Shown: positions 39,158-50,129 of the stretch, in pieces
Position numbering within the stretch: the first letter of the stretch is position 1
How the letters are laid out: every line of letters begins with the position of its first letter
Assembly: GCA_930367205.1 (NCBI GenBank)
Contig: OV884014.1
Location: 73,263,104 to 73,327,103, forward strand
Direction of reading: 5' to 3'
Source: Acanthosoma haemorrhoidale
Lineage: Eukaryota > Arthropoda > Insecta > Hemiptera > Acanthosomatidae
DNA length: 64,000 bases
The notes under the pieces: generated by a model
What the model saw: only the letters and a program-made list of their open reading frames with translations
Database searches by the model: none
What the model was told of the DNA's origin: nothing
Translations under genes and position numbers: made by a program

Positions 39158-40198
39158 TATTATTATTATTATTTGTTCCGGCATTTGTGCACCGCGGCCT
39201 CACTGAGACCTATTGTGCGCCGTCCATGTCCCTGTCCTATATATGTGACAGGCCCACGGCCTTTGCAAATCTGAGGATACTGAATGGATCGATCAGTTCA
39301 CATAGTTTGGGGTCTACAATGCGATCACTACCAAAGTGAAGGTATCGCCTTCTAGCTAAGTTATCACAGTCACATATTATATGACGTGCCGTTTCTCCCT
39401 CTTTCTTGCAGAATCTGCAGATTGGTGATCCCACTATCCCCAAATTAAAGAGGTGTTTATTTAACCAACAGTGACCTGTATAGAGTCCTGTCACACTTTT
39501 GAGTGTCCACCTGTCCATTGATAGAAGTGCTGAGCTTCTTCTCTTACAGGGTCCATTAAGAAACAGTTTCGAGTGTTCCTGTTTCTTAGTTTCTCTCCAA
39601 GAAAGTCTTGCCTTGTCCTCTAAAGCTAATTTTATACGCCTTTTAGCGTAGCTGAGGCTGATACCACATATGGGTTCAGGTGCAAGAGGTGTCTGTTCTG
39701 AGCCCACCCTTGCAAGGCCATCTGCCTTCTCATTGCCTGTGATGCCTGTGTGTCCTGGCACCCAGTCGATTCTAACCTTATTGGCTAGCGAGAGTGTGTT
39801 TAAGTTGTTTTTACACTCCTCAACCAAATAAGATCTGGTCGTATAGCTTCTCAGGGCGCCAATGGCTGCCTGGCTATCCGTGAAAATTGTGATCAGTCTG
39901 TTTCTTACACCCTCCCCAATTAAGGTTTGGGTACAGACATTGATCGCCATCACTTCGGCCTGAAAGACCGAGGTGTGTCTACCTAAAGGAATAGAAATCC
40001 CAGATTCTGGTTTATCTTTCCTCCATATGCCGGCCCCTGATCCGTTTTCTGTTAGTGAGCCGTCTGTGTAGCAATTAATCCCATTACACAGTTTATGTGG
40101 TTTGGTCTTTGTGTTTTCCGCACAGTACAAAACGTCTTTGTGTTTCTTAACTTGTAGGTCAGAGTGCATTGACAGCACCTCGTCCTCATCAATTCTTC
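39158..40198 (-). mobile_element. 5'-truncated I-like non-LTR retrotransposon with target-site duplication
   Basis: The insertion runs on the minus strand. Its 3' end is a short UTR closed by a trinucleotide tail (ATT repeats on the plus strand, 39155-39174, equal to AAT/TAA on the element strand), as in I-clade elements. The 9-bp sequence AACAGGTAT lies on both sides (39149-39157 and 40199-40207), which marks the target-site duplication and places the 5' truncation at about 40198. Only the RNase H and C-terminal zinc-finger part of ORF2 is left. The preserved duplication and undamaged frame suggest a fairly recent insertion. Confidence 0.85.
39237..40178 (-). CDS. RNase H and zinc-knuckle C-terminus of non-LTR retrotransposon ORF2
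   Basis: This is the C-terminal part of a retrotransposon polyprotein. In the full element this RNase H degrades the RNA of the RNA:DNA hybrid during reverse transcription. In the 313-residue frame the RNase H fold covers about residues 35-160. The catalytic acidic residues are all present: D39 (CYTDGS), E75 (FQAE), D101 (FTDSQAA) and D153 (EKADGLA), with the PGHTG loop histidine H143. A C-x2-C-x8-H-x4-C finger follows (C254, C257, H266, C271). The frame is open from the truncation point; the stop just upstream (TGA at 40197-40199) is formed across the junction with flanking DNA. The first codon of the stated range is GTG, and the first ATG is at 40169. The fragment lacks endonuclease and reverse transcriptase, so it cannot move on its own and may not be expressed. 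Confidence 0.9.
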   Translation of the reverse strand: MLSMHSDLQVKKHKDVLYCAENTKTKPHKLCNGINCYTDGSLTENGSGAGIWRKDKPESGISIPLGRHTSVFQAEVMAINVCTQTLIGEGVRNRLITIFTDSQAAIGALRSYTTRSYLVEECKNNLNTLSLANKVRIDWVPGHTGITGNEKADGLARVGSEQTPLAPEPICGISLSYAKRRIKLALEDKARLSWRETKKQEHSKLFLNGPCKRRSSALLSMDRWTLKSVTGLYTGHCWLNKHLFNLGIVGSPICRFCKKEGETARHIICDCDNLARRRYLHFGSDRIVDPKLCELIDPFSILRFAKAVGLSHI

Positions 40199-40209
40199 AA
40201 CAGGTATAC

Positions 40210-43200
40210 ATGGAAGAGAATACCAGTGTTAGCTAGATTTTTAGAAAATAGTCTTTTTTTTTTAATTTTATTTGATTGTTCCTCTACATAATACATCCTG
40301 CAAATAAGTCATGTCCATAGATTACACATACAATTTTGTTTCAGTAGTTTCATTGGTAATTACAGTAATTGTGTCTTATAGATTACCTGACATAATAATA
40401 ATGATATGAAGTGAAAACAGAAAATTACAGAGAAATATATAGAAAAGGTGAACCATAAGTAATTAATAAGGTACGCATTTGAAATGAAATTGAAGGGACA
40501 AAAAAAACAAAAAAATCATGTAGGTATACATAAACGATAAGAACGTCAGTTACCCTATAGAAAGTAAGCCAGTATATATTACGGGGTTCCTTCTGCTTAT
40601 CATGCGTTTATTAATTTTTCTAAATCAAATTTGTAAATGTCTTAAAGGATTTATAAAATTTATTATTTGTAATTTGTTACCCCTTCCACCTTGCGGCCAT
40701 GTCGGTGATAAGATTTATCAATCTCTCCCAAACAATGAGCATGCCATTTCATAAATTATGTTCGTCACAATTACTCTAACCAACCAACTAAGCTCTCCAA
40801 CCAAATTCTATTTTTTCAAGTAGATGTTGTCTAATTGTTTTCCAGTAGTGTACTGTCTGTCCGTTTTCTGTCAACATGTGAATGAGATTATTATCTGTAC
40901 TTAAAAATTATTTTAAAATTTAGTTTGTTTATTGCAATACTGGATGATAAAGATTGAAAACATTAGTTTTTGTATTATATTAATTATTATAAGTTATAAT
41001 ATAAATTATTATAATACAAAAGTTATAATAACAAATTATAAAAAAAAACTTGCCTACCCACAGTTGTTAGCTTTATTGCCCTGATCCCTTTTTACAATAG
41101 ATTTTTACTTTCAAAGGCTTAAGAGTGTTTACATCTAGCGGGCGATTATATGATTTAATTATGGATAAATCGTTTCATCCATCGATAAAATTCAAAACAC
41201 AACCGGCACAATGTAATGGTGGTTAAAAATTACCACAAAAAATATTGACATTAACAGAATAGTAGGTAAATGAGTAAATACTATATTTCCTTACATTTTA
41301 AAAGAAAAGCCTTTCCTATAGTCCTTTAAAGTAAGAAAATTGTCAAAGTGTGAGGAAATTCTTCCTCTTTGAAATTCTAAACTGCTAGACGACTTCTTGA
41401 ATTTTAAATTTGCGAATTGAAATTCAGTATGCGCAATATTACCCTACAGACCATTTTTTGCGGTTTATCAACTTCTCTCGTTATATCCCAGCGATGGTAT
41501 ACTGCCTTCACATGCACAAAGAGAATAAGGTAGGTGCTCAGAACACTTGTTTATCTTTCAATGAGAAATTATGTCCTCGTGATTATACAAAACTGTTTCT
41601 AGTGGACTCGTAATGTTTTCCCTTTACTAATTAAAATTAAATATATAATTTCCAGTTTTCTAGACCAATACAGTAATTACTTAGTACTGCTAAATTTCTC
41701 GCTTTTAAATTTCTGTTGCGAAATTCCAGGCAACTATTTTGGAAGTCATATCCAGTATGCCGTGACAGCCAGTGCTGTATGAATCAGTAGCAGGCTGCCT
41801 CCGGTATTGCTATACTAAATTCCCTCGCCTGGTGAATTTTCTCTTTGAATTCATGGAATTTCCCGGAGAGAAGCGTGCCTTCCTCTTGCAGTTATAAATT
41901 TCGTCCGGAAAACCCTCTGAAGTGTCAGCTGAGGATTTATAAAATTACGAGACATCATGATGTTCCTTAATGAAGCTATCTAAGAAAAGTGACACTACAA
42001 TTTGGACAAGATTCTGTTGGAGAGTTCGTTAATATGAAGCCTGGCAAAACTCGCTTAGTTGCATGAATCGAATCAATTCAAATAATTAACTTTTGCACAT
42101 TTTCAATAATTTTATTAAAATTTACTATTTAAATTATATAAATATAAAAAAATGAAATCGATGTTAAAACTTGGTGAGTTACATGATTCCACCAGCTTGA
42201 TAGATATGAGCCGTTGAGAATAAAAGGATTATGAGTATTTTCAAGATATGTAATTTTTACATAAGGATATTGTCGACAGTATTGATGTTTGCCCTATGGA
42301 CAAGCTGTGTACTAAATAGAACAGATGGTGAACATTTCAAAGTCATAAAAAAAATATTTAATTTATATGTCTAAACAAAATAACCCCATTGTCAATTATT
42401 ATTATGTCCTTCACATCACCCTTTCGTTATCATATTCTACAGTGATGGTTCAATTTATGACACTCACCGTAGTTTCTAATTTTAGTGTCACTTTTTACAG
42501 ATTCCAATTTCTACTCAGCGCTATTGATTCTCCCTCTATTATTTTTCGCCCAAAAAATTGTTTATAGTTGGAGCTGCATTAACATCTTTAAAAGGGAATT
42601 TACTGAGAATTTCATAAAATATTTCAAATACTAAAGACTTGTACTTTCTTTATAGGATGAGGTAGGATATTCTTTTATATTATTCCATTGCATAATTTAT
42701 TATGTCTTTAAGGTTTTTTATCTTTTATGATGCATCACCATAAACCAAATTGGTTGTTTCTGGTTATTGTCTTCGACAAGGTCACATTGTATTCATTGTA
42801 GTCTTACAATAAATATGGGAATAACCATCAATTTTCTAAAATACACCGAGCTTTCTACCCTCAGTGTACACTCAGTGATAGGGTTTTCACAAAATTCCAA
42901 ATAAAAAATCTCTTAAATAAGGGAAAATGGCATATAGACCCATAATGTATCCATATAACGTATATCGTAAGACTAACGTTAATTTAATTAAATATACTCA
43001 ATTAAGTTTAGTCTCCTAAAGAGCACTGCTACAAGATACACCTATGTTCAAATATTTACACTGTTCAAAAAGCGATTGAGTTTTCAACAACCTATGAACC
43101 ATATTATGGTTAAATTCAATTATTCTACTATTTCAGTATTGAATTTCAAACTGGTAAAATTTTTAAGATGTATAACAACTTGGGATAGAAAAACACGTCT

Positions 43201-43550
43201 ATTCTCTTTTCACAAGAATACAAGGACTATTTGAATTAAATTTGTTTATATATATATATATATATATATATTATATTATGTGGGTTTTTTTCTATGATTT
43301 CCCACTGTAAACTCGATCATTGGTGAGTTACAGCCTGCTAGTTAAACATGTACACGGACCATGTTTATTTACGGTACCATATTTATTGTACTCCTGAGAA
43401 AATTTGTTAATGATGACAATAATAAACCTTAATGAAAAATAAATGTCACTAATGGTTATAGTATATTTCATTTTTGAAGTCATACATGTAATATATATGT
43501 ATATGTAATTATTGTTCATTATCGGCTTGGGGACAAAACCAATTTCTCAA
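40210..43550. other. Non-coding DNA, microsatellite
   Basis: No gene was recognised. A (TA)12 microsatellite lies at 43247-43271. Open stretches at 41410-41613 and 42367-42567 have A+T-rich codons without family resemblance and were not taken as genes. Confidence 0.45.
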
Positions 43551-43559
43551 GGCAGTTAA

Positions 43560-43710
43560 TTACCTGGAAGCTAGTTAGTGCAGTAATTAGCAATGTAGGA
43601 AGGTCGAAGGGCAGCACCTGGCCCAGGGAGGCTCTCATTACCGACGGCAGGGTATCAATTCGCAATTTAAACTGCAATCAATTATCCGTTGTATTAGTTT
43701 GCGGCTATTT
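43560..43710. other. Non-repetitive block rich in homeodomain-type cores
   Basis: Within 150 bp there are several TAATTA/CAATTA-type cores (CAGTTAATTACC, GTAATTAGC, CAATCAATTATC) in a stretch of balanced composition with no repeat character. Such density resembles developmental enhancers, but this is a guess from composition alone. Confidence 0.2.
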
Positions 43711-43899
43711 TAAAAATCTGAACTTAATACAAGTCAGGAAGAACCGCACCATGAGGCACCACATAAAGTTGCATTGCTACACCATAAAAACGATAAAATA
43801 TTTATTAATAGCCTGGAAATGATTTAAATAAAATTAAATTCCCTATTGTCAGATAATATTAATAAAAATATTGAAAGCTAAGAAACTCAACCTCTCCAT

Positions 43900-44310
43900 C
43901 AAAAAGATATACTATTGATTTGGATGAGTTATATATATCCCACATAACCAATCGGGTTAGTTGCCATAAGATTGAGTGTTTTAAGTAGATTTTTATAACT
44001 CAAGACAAGTTGTTGACAATTTTTTAATAATTTTTGGTGGTTTTAATACTTACTTGTTTTGAATTTTAATTATTTATTACGTACGTGATGTATTTTTGAA
44101 TCTTAAGAATTTTTAATTGGAGTGGAATAGACAGTTTCAAAATAATAGTAAATAGTTTGTCTCCGTATGCACAGGTGAAGGTTTTTATCATTTGAATTTT
44201 TATTTTATTGTAGAGATAACTGAAGATGACAGCTTAGAGCGGCCGAAAGCACTATTAAATTAAAGAAGAGGTAATAAGTTGTGGAAAGACAATAAAATTG
44301 TTTTATAACT
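43900..44310 (+). repeat. Hairpin-motif repeat, copy 2
   Basis: The left part (AGATATACTATTG, GATGAGTTATATA, TCCCACATAACC) matches 36.91-36.96 kb. After about 250 bp absent from copy 1 comes CTGAAGAT, the stem GACAGCT (44228-44234), loop TAG, AGCGGCC (44238-44244) and GAAA (44245-44248). Then follow AGCACTATT and TTAAAGAAGAGG, and a shared GTTGTGGAAAGACAATAAA end. Confidence 0.65.
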
Positions 44311-45540
44311 TTGTTCTTGCTCTACATAAATTACACAGAAATTCGGACCAGCTCATATGTACTTAAGATGGACACTATTACGATCCCTGCTATCGGTTCA
44401 GGAAATGTTTGAGTTGGAGATGATTAAAAAAGTTGCTGTATCCTTTCCTCTCTACAGCCACTGAAGGGTGATCCTCGTTGAAGACATTGATTCCTTTTGC
44501 CGCTAGCAGGTAGTCCTATACCCCTTAGACCCATAGCCCTAAACCTGGAGCACTAAAGCGGAATTGGTTCCGCCCTGGATAAAATGTTTACAGGGGAGCC
44601 AACTATTGCCGTTTTATTGGGATCCAGGATCCATGGTATTGCTTGCTCTTTTATGTACTCTGAGGGAATATATTAATGCCCGGGTCTCGGCAGCCGTTTA
44701 TTTACGAGAGGAGTGTCTAGAAGGACAAGTTAATTTATTATTACTACTTGCCAACCAAGAATAAATCACCTCGCTTTTTTCATTTTTGTTTATTACGTCA
44801 AATATGAAGAATATTTGTTTCTATGGATAAATATACGAAATAAAATATAGTAGGTTTGTTAAACCATTTCCACCTGTCAGTATTAAGTGTTCGACAAGTA
44901 AAAATATTTATGAATTTCACTTTGGGTTTCTCTCTTTAATGTCTCCCTGACAACGAGAAATCTCAAATTGCTCCCGAGCTCTGACTATTCTACGTTAACC
45001 AAACCGGATATACTTTACAGTGGTATAATTTTAGATCAATTGGATGATAATTAAATAACATTTATAATTTCTTAATGATTTCTGAATTATTTCTTGTGCT
45101 TATTTTGGATGCGATGATTCCAAAAGCTCTTTTTTTGTTCATGTTTCATTCGACTTTTAGATGATGGAACGGTAAAGGATACATATAACTGAAAGACAGA
45201 TCCTTTTAACATGTGATGGATTGACTAAGCGAGACCACCTATCTCCTTTAGAATATAGTGGAGTGGAATCCAACTTAAAATAAAATGAGCGTAAAAGTTT
45301 CGGTAAATAGAACATGGAAATTTCACAAACATCCTACAGCCTCCGTGAGTATTCTCCTGAAATAAACAAGCACCATTGTAGATCATAAACTCACTCAGAT
45401 GAGGATTGACCGTTACGTTAAAAAATTCTTGTGTACTTGTGTACAGAAAATATTCTAATTGTGACAATAGGACTTTACAAGAATTCATAAATATTCTGCA
45501 CGAATGCTTTGCTTAGAAGGAAATTTCATCATGAAGGTCC
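44310..45540. other. Unrecognised interval
   Basis: An open frame at 44564-44764 (66 codons, with REECLEGQVNLLLLLANQE at its end) sits in a G+C-richer patch and could be a remnant of a mobile element. No family was recognised. The rest is A+T-rich and blank. Confidence 0.3.
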
Positions 45541-45544
45541 AAAA

Positions 45545-45960
45545 CAGAACGTTATTTTATAAATACCACCCTAATCCCCTAGCACAGTCATTACACTCCA
45601 CCACTCATACCTACAATCCTTCTCGGAGACTAAAACGGCAGTGGCCTCGTGACTTGCTGTAAATACGTGACAGTGGGATTCCTGTGAATGACCAGTTTCT
45701 CCAAACATGTCCTGAGCGTTCTACGCTCTTATGTTGTTATTAACGCATTCTATGGTCAGCCTCCGCTGGCTCTTATCCAGTGACGCAGCTGACGTAGGAG
45801 CGTAGGGGACTTCTCAAGACTCCTCTTCCTCTTCCGCACGCGAGGGAGGTGACAATCATGTGGATTTGGGAGGTCTCTGGGATGTTTGTAAATACTGTAT
45901 GAATGAGCGAGTGAATGAAAATTGTAAATATGGATCTCATTAATGATCATTTTTCACAAT
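45545..45960 (+). mobile_element. Jockey 3' tail (copy 3)
   Basis: From about 45567 the sequence matches the last codons and 3' flank of the element at 7.24-7.38 kb (ACCACCCTAATCCC, CACTCCACCACTCAT, GGAGACTAAAACGGCAGTGG, GTGACAGTGG), with scattered substitutions. It continues into a 3'-UTR-like part to about 45.96 kb. No ORF2 domain is left. Confidence 0.7.
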
Positions 45961-47280
45961 TACTTATAGGCCAATGAGGGGGATTGTAATTTTATCATAA
46001 TAAAGTTGTTAAAGTATTTTATAAATACCATAAACCATCTATTGATTAATAAACTCGTGAATAAACTAAAGAAACGTTATAATTTTGGCTGAATTATATT
46101 TTTATGAATTTGATAACCGTTGCATCTGTTGTTCACGTCATTTGCCAATGTATGCACGTTTACCCCTTCAATTTCAAAACATTTATTTGTTTAGCTAATG
46201 GTAATAAGAATCATTTTGATAATGAGTATAATTACAATTACTTTAACATAATCTAACATATCGTATGGTCGCCTTTCTGCTGTAAATAGCAATAGAATAC
46301 GTATTCAAATAAAATACCTCTTTTCAGGCTGTAATATAACGAGGGGAGGAAACAAACCCCGTGTTTAGTAATTTATATAACGAGGAAAGGTGACTACAGA
46401 AAGATTAATGTTTTGAATTCATCACATTTGTTCATTGTACAAAGAATCTCAAGGCACGATAAGAATAATGCATTCTGCTATAATGAGTCTCTTCATGTCC
46501 ACAATTCTAAAGAGGTAGGGGAAGGAGAAAAGGGAATGATAAGGGATATCAGATAGCTTTCTATACGGTAAAGCTCTTTTGATAGAAATAAAAGTTATTT
46601 CGTGCTTCTGGTCAATGAAATTTTTACGTTAGGAAACTTTTTTTTTTTCCAATCCTAAGGAAGAGGCTCTACTTTCGTTTATGTATGACGTCAACGCCTT
46701 ATGTCTGCCTGTATGTATGTTCTACGATGGCTGTCTTAAAAATTATTTAATAGGTCTGAAAATTCTGAGGTATACTTCAAAACATTAATTTTAATACTGA
46801 TCAGTTTTTGATAGAAATGCAATCATCGTAAGTATGTAAAAATATAGTACGCCCGTCTTGTAATCCAAAAATTCCATTCCATTTCGATGGGTTATTTTTT
46901 ATAATTGTTTTAATTTTTTTATTTCTCACATTCCTAATTTTTAGTGACCGAGATCATTTACAATTAAAATGAACAATTTGCGATTTTTAGCAGAATCATT
47001 CAAAACGAATTTTCAAAGGGGTTCTGACAGTTCGATATTTATTTTTTCATGTTCTGAGTAAAGTTTATCTACATTGAAAAAAATGTATACGTAAAAATGA
47101 AATTAATAACTTTTGACTATTAGAGTGGGAAGATTCATGTTTTATGGATCGTCCGAGGACGTTTTTAAATGCGGATTTTAAATTAAATTGCTGCCGATAA
47201 ACAGAGTTTTACTACCCTTCATGCCGCCGACAGTAAACTGTAATGAAATTCCCAACTACTAAAAACTAGCGCAGAGAACC
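45960..47280. other. Non-coding DNA, dispersed-repeat fragment
   Basis: No gene was recognised. The piece near 46665-46730 (AGAGGCTCTACTTTC, then GTCTGCCTGTATGTATG) resembles a segment at 19735 (AGAGGCTCTACTTTC) and a weaker one near 1730, so it probably belongs to an old dispersed repeat. Confidence 0.4.
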
Positions 47281-47299
47281 AGCCAGATCTATACTAGAG

Positions 47300-47370
47300 C
47301 GGCGCCAATAGCTCCGACGGCGCCTGAGACTGCAGCAGTTCGGCCTAGGATCGATCCTCACAGCGTCTTG
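47300..47370 (+). repeat. Possible tRNA-derived SINE head
   Basis: An A-box-like TAGCTCCGACGG (47309-47320) and a B-box-like GGATCGATCCT (47348-47358) lie 39 bp apart on the plus strand in a G+C-rich patch. The T-arm does not fold properly, so a working tRNA is excluded. An acceptor-like sequence (TTGTTTACTTCTCCTGCAG) ends just downstream, at about 47386. Confidence 0.35.
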
Positions 47371-47949
47371 TTTACTTCTCCTGCAGTTTAAATATTGTCA
47401 CTGTATATATTACATGCCTCACATATCGTCTTTTAGGTCCATTTTTTCACGTATATTGGAACACTCACTCTGTTACTTACGTGGTGTGAACTAAATGATA
47501 TGAATCATGATGTGTATTTCTGTTAAATTTAATTCGTATGTCTTGAGCCTGCCTTGAACAGTAAAAAGCATAAAGCCATAAATGTTCTTTCCCCTTTAAA
47601 AATCATACAAAAACAATATTACTAACTCACTCATATGTCACGGGGTATTTACTAAGGGTATAAATTGATAAATGCCATACACATAAAACAAACTGAACTG
47701 CAGGGTAAACGTCGGGGGCACAATTAAATTATATTTTTTAATCACTGCTGAATTAATCCTCAACACATATTCATCAGATATGAAATTTTTAATTTGGTAC
47801 GCTAATAATATATGTTCTAAACCTTTTTTTTTATTACTTGATAGTAATTGATTATTTACAATGATTAATGTTTTAAGGAGTTCGTAATCTTTTTCACATT
47901 GTCAATTTACCAAATATCATAAATCGTTTATTTATGTTTTGTGCAGAGT

Positions 47950-47970
47950 CGGGACTTGTACCCAGGGCCT
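47950..47970 (-). repeat. B-box remnant of a tRNA-like SINE
   Basis: On the minus strand the sequence reads GGGTACAAGTCCCGAC, a B-box-like T-arm. The A-box side is lost in a neighbouring A+T-rich run. Confidence 0.3.
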
Positions 47971-47996
47971 CCCAAATATCCAACTCTTTCAAGTGA

Positions 47997-48150
47997 AATA
48001 TATAAATATATAATTAATATTATTTAATTATTAAGATATAATATATAACATAATAATTCTAATATATTTTAATATTAATAATAATTAATTAATGATTAAT
48101 AATAATTATATAATATAAATATATAATATAAATATACATATATATTTTTT
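47997..48150. repeat. A+T-only low-complexity island
   Basis: About 150 bp made of ATA, TAA and TAAT words with only a handful of G or C bases. Confidence 0.7.
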
Positions 48151-48489
48151 TCTTCCCGTAGCTCTCAAACTTATAAAAATATATATATATTTGGCTAGTA
48201 AATATTAGTTATAATGGGAACCAAGCGAAATTCGACAATGTAAGGCTTCCTGTTGATAATTACTAGGCGTGGTATGAAATAAGCCATCCCTGCGAGTCAA
48301 TTTTGAAATTATCTAGCTGATTTGGTTTGACTTCAGTTTTTGGAGTCATTTCGGAGTTCTGAATGGCAATCTCTCCCAGGATACTATATAAAAATTTAAT
48401 CTAATTAGAGTTGCCGAGAATTTAGGTCATAAATTACACTTATGGTCAACCGATGGGGAACGCGTCGTTATATATGTAATAGTGACAGT

Positions 48490-48560
48490 GGTGTGGCGCC
48501 TGAAGATGACAGCCTTGGGCCGTTGAAAACTCTTGCTCAATAAAGAAAAGCTTTTGAAGA
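48490..48560 (+). repeat. Hairpin-motif repeat, copy 3
   Basis: CCTGAAGAT is followed by the stem GACAGCC (48508-48514), loop TTG, GGCCGTT (48518-48524) and GAAA (48525-48528). Then comes ACTCTTGCTCAATAAAGAAAAG. The order of parts is the same as in the copies at 36.96 and 44.22 kb, but flanking similarity is weak. Confidence 0.6.
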
Positions 48561-49330
48561 AAATATTTAATTTGTGTTATTGAAACCTAAATTACATCAT
48601 CTCCTTCACACTAAGACCACTGCATATTTCAATGGGAGGGTTTGAGTCAGAGTAGAGTAAGTTACTTTTTCTTTATTTTGAGAAACAAAACGTTTTATTA
48701 GAGTTATTGTGATAGAACTAATTGAGGTATGAGGTTTGATTAAAGGTAGCTATAAAGTAAAATTTGTCTAAATTATATTTTTGCTTTATTTTAGACAACT
48801 GAAAACGACATTCACTTTTCCCAAAGTAAATAAGAAATCGTAAATACAATTTTTGAGATTGATAAAAAAATGAAAAAACAGTGAATTATTGAGATTGTGA
48901 CTTAGTTCTCTCTTTTAACAAATTAGCCCTTCTAGATTGCATTTCTGGACCTAAGTCAAAAATGTGATTTACACTGACTATAACCATTTCAAATATTTAA
49001 TATAAGCCGTCGATATATTAATAATTATTAGTTGTGGTAGAGTACTCGTTTCATGATTTTTATTCGAAGAAAATATATAACTGTTACATATAAGCCTGGA
49101 TGAAGATCATGACGTCCGGGGATTAAATCCCGATCCTTTCAATAGAAGTTTATCTTTGTTAAGAAGTTATAAGGGTCCACAGTTTAAAGAAAATAAAAGG
49201 ATTCTGGTTTTAAACTAAATTTATAAATAGATTAAATTTGAAAATAGATTAAGCAGACACTAAAAATATCTCTATAGATGTCTCTATAAATAAATTTTAT
49301 AAAGGCACAGAAGGTTTAGTGATCCGGATG
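48560..49330. other. Non-coding DNA with possible tRNA-like remnant
   Basis: On the plus strand, a D-arm-like GTGGTAGAGTACTCG (from about 49034) and a T-arm-like CGGGGATTAAATCCCGATCC (near 49117) lie about 80 bp apart. This would fit a tRNA-like SINE head with an insertion. Nothing else was recognised. Confidence 0.25.
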
Positions 49331-49695
49331 GACTGATTTGCACGGTTCGGTGATCAAAACTATCTGGAAAGTCATGGGAGCTATTGAACACGTCAAAACT
49401 AAAAAAGGGATACAGCCACTTCGTCGAATTTTTGGCGGGATAAAATATTGGTCTACTGGAGGCTGGGTTGTACCATTGGGGATAGGACGGCAGAGTCCGC
49501 TGGGACCACCAGTGTATGTTTGCACTCGTCCCAGTCACCACAGGAGAACCCGTCCCCCTTCCAGGGGTAGGCTCTGCCTGATTAATGGCAGTTGTCCTGG
49601 AGTCATGCCCACATTAGTCCTGGTGCGGCAGGTGTATTGTCATCACGAAGCCTTCGCACATATCAAGCGGGAGAGCCAAGGTTAAAATAAAAATA
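49330..49695 (+). other. G+C-rich unrecognised block with A-rich end
   Basis: A frame is open from about 49338 to 49685 (115 codons, no ATG near its start), and the opposite strand is also open over part of it. The sequence ends in AAAATAAAAATAATAAT, like the 3' end of a retroposed sequence. No protein family was recognised, and the double openness suggests composition rather than coding. It may be the 3' UTR of an unidentified non-LTR element. Confidence 0.3.
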
Positions 49696-49898
49696 ATAAT
49701 ATTCCCAAGCACTTGGATTATAATTGCACAAGTTGATTCAAGCAACATTTTTATTATTGTCGAATTAAATTTCCATTCATCGAAATATTTTTTGTATTTA
49801 AAGTAAACATAATAAATATAATTATAGTAAACGAAATAAATGGCGTAGAAAGTCTTACATTAAGCGTGATCTTGATTTAAATTATGCTTTCACAGTCC

Positions 49899-50098
49899 GG
49901 GTCGGTAATTATTTTATAGAGAGTCACAATTACTTGTCATGTTGGAAGGGTGGTTGTAGGATATTCATACTATATGTACACCTCTCTCTGATATACCCAC
50001 AGTTTATTTAGGTATACTAGTATTTTAATTTATATTATATATTAAAATTAAATAATATTACATAGAAATTTAAATAAATAAAAATTAATAAAAAAAAG
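49899..50098 (+). mobile_element. 200-bp insertion between 23-bp direct repeats (SINE-like)
   Basis: A perfect 23-bp direct repeat, ending ATGCTTTCACAGTCC, lies at 49876-49898 and 50099-50121. The 200 bp between them end in an A-rich run (AATAAAAAAAAG). This is the arrangement produced by target-primed insertion of a short retroposon. No A or B box was seen, so the source RNA is unknown. A piece of it (CCTCTCTCTGATATAC) resembles CGTCTCTCTGAGATAC near 50410. Confidence 0.6.
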
Positions 50099-50129
50099 TT
50101 TAAATTATGCTTTCACAGTCCAAAATGTG

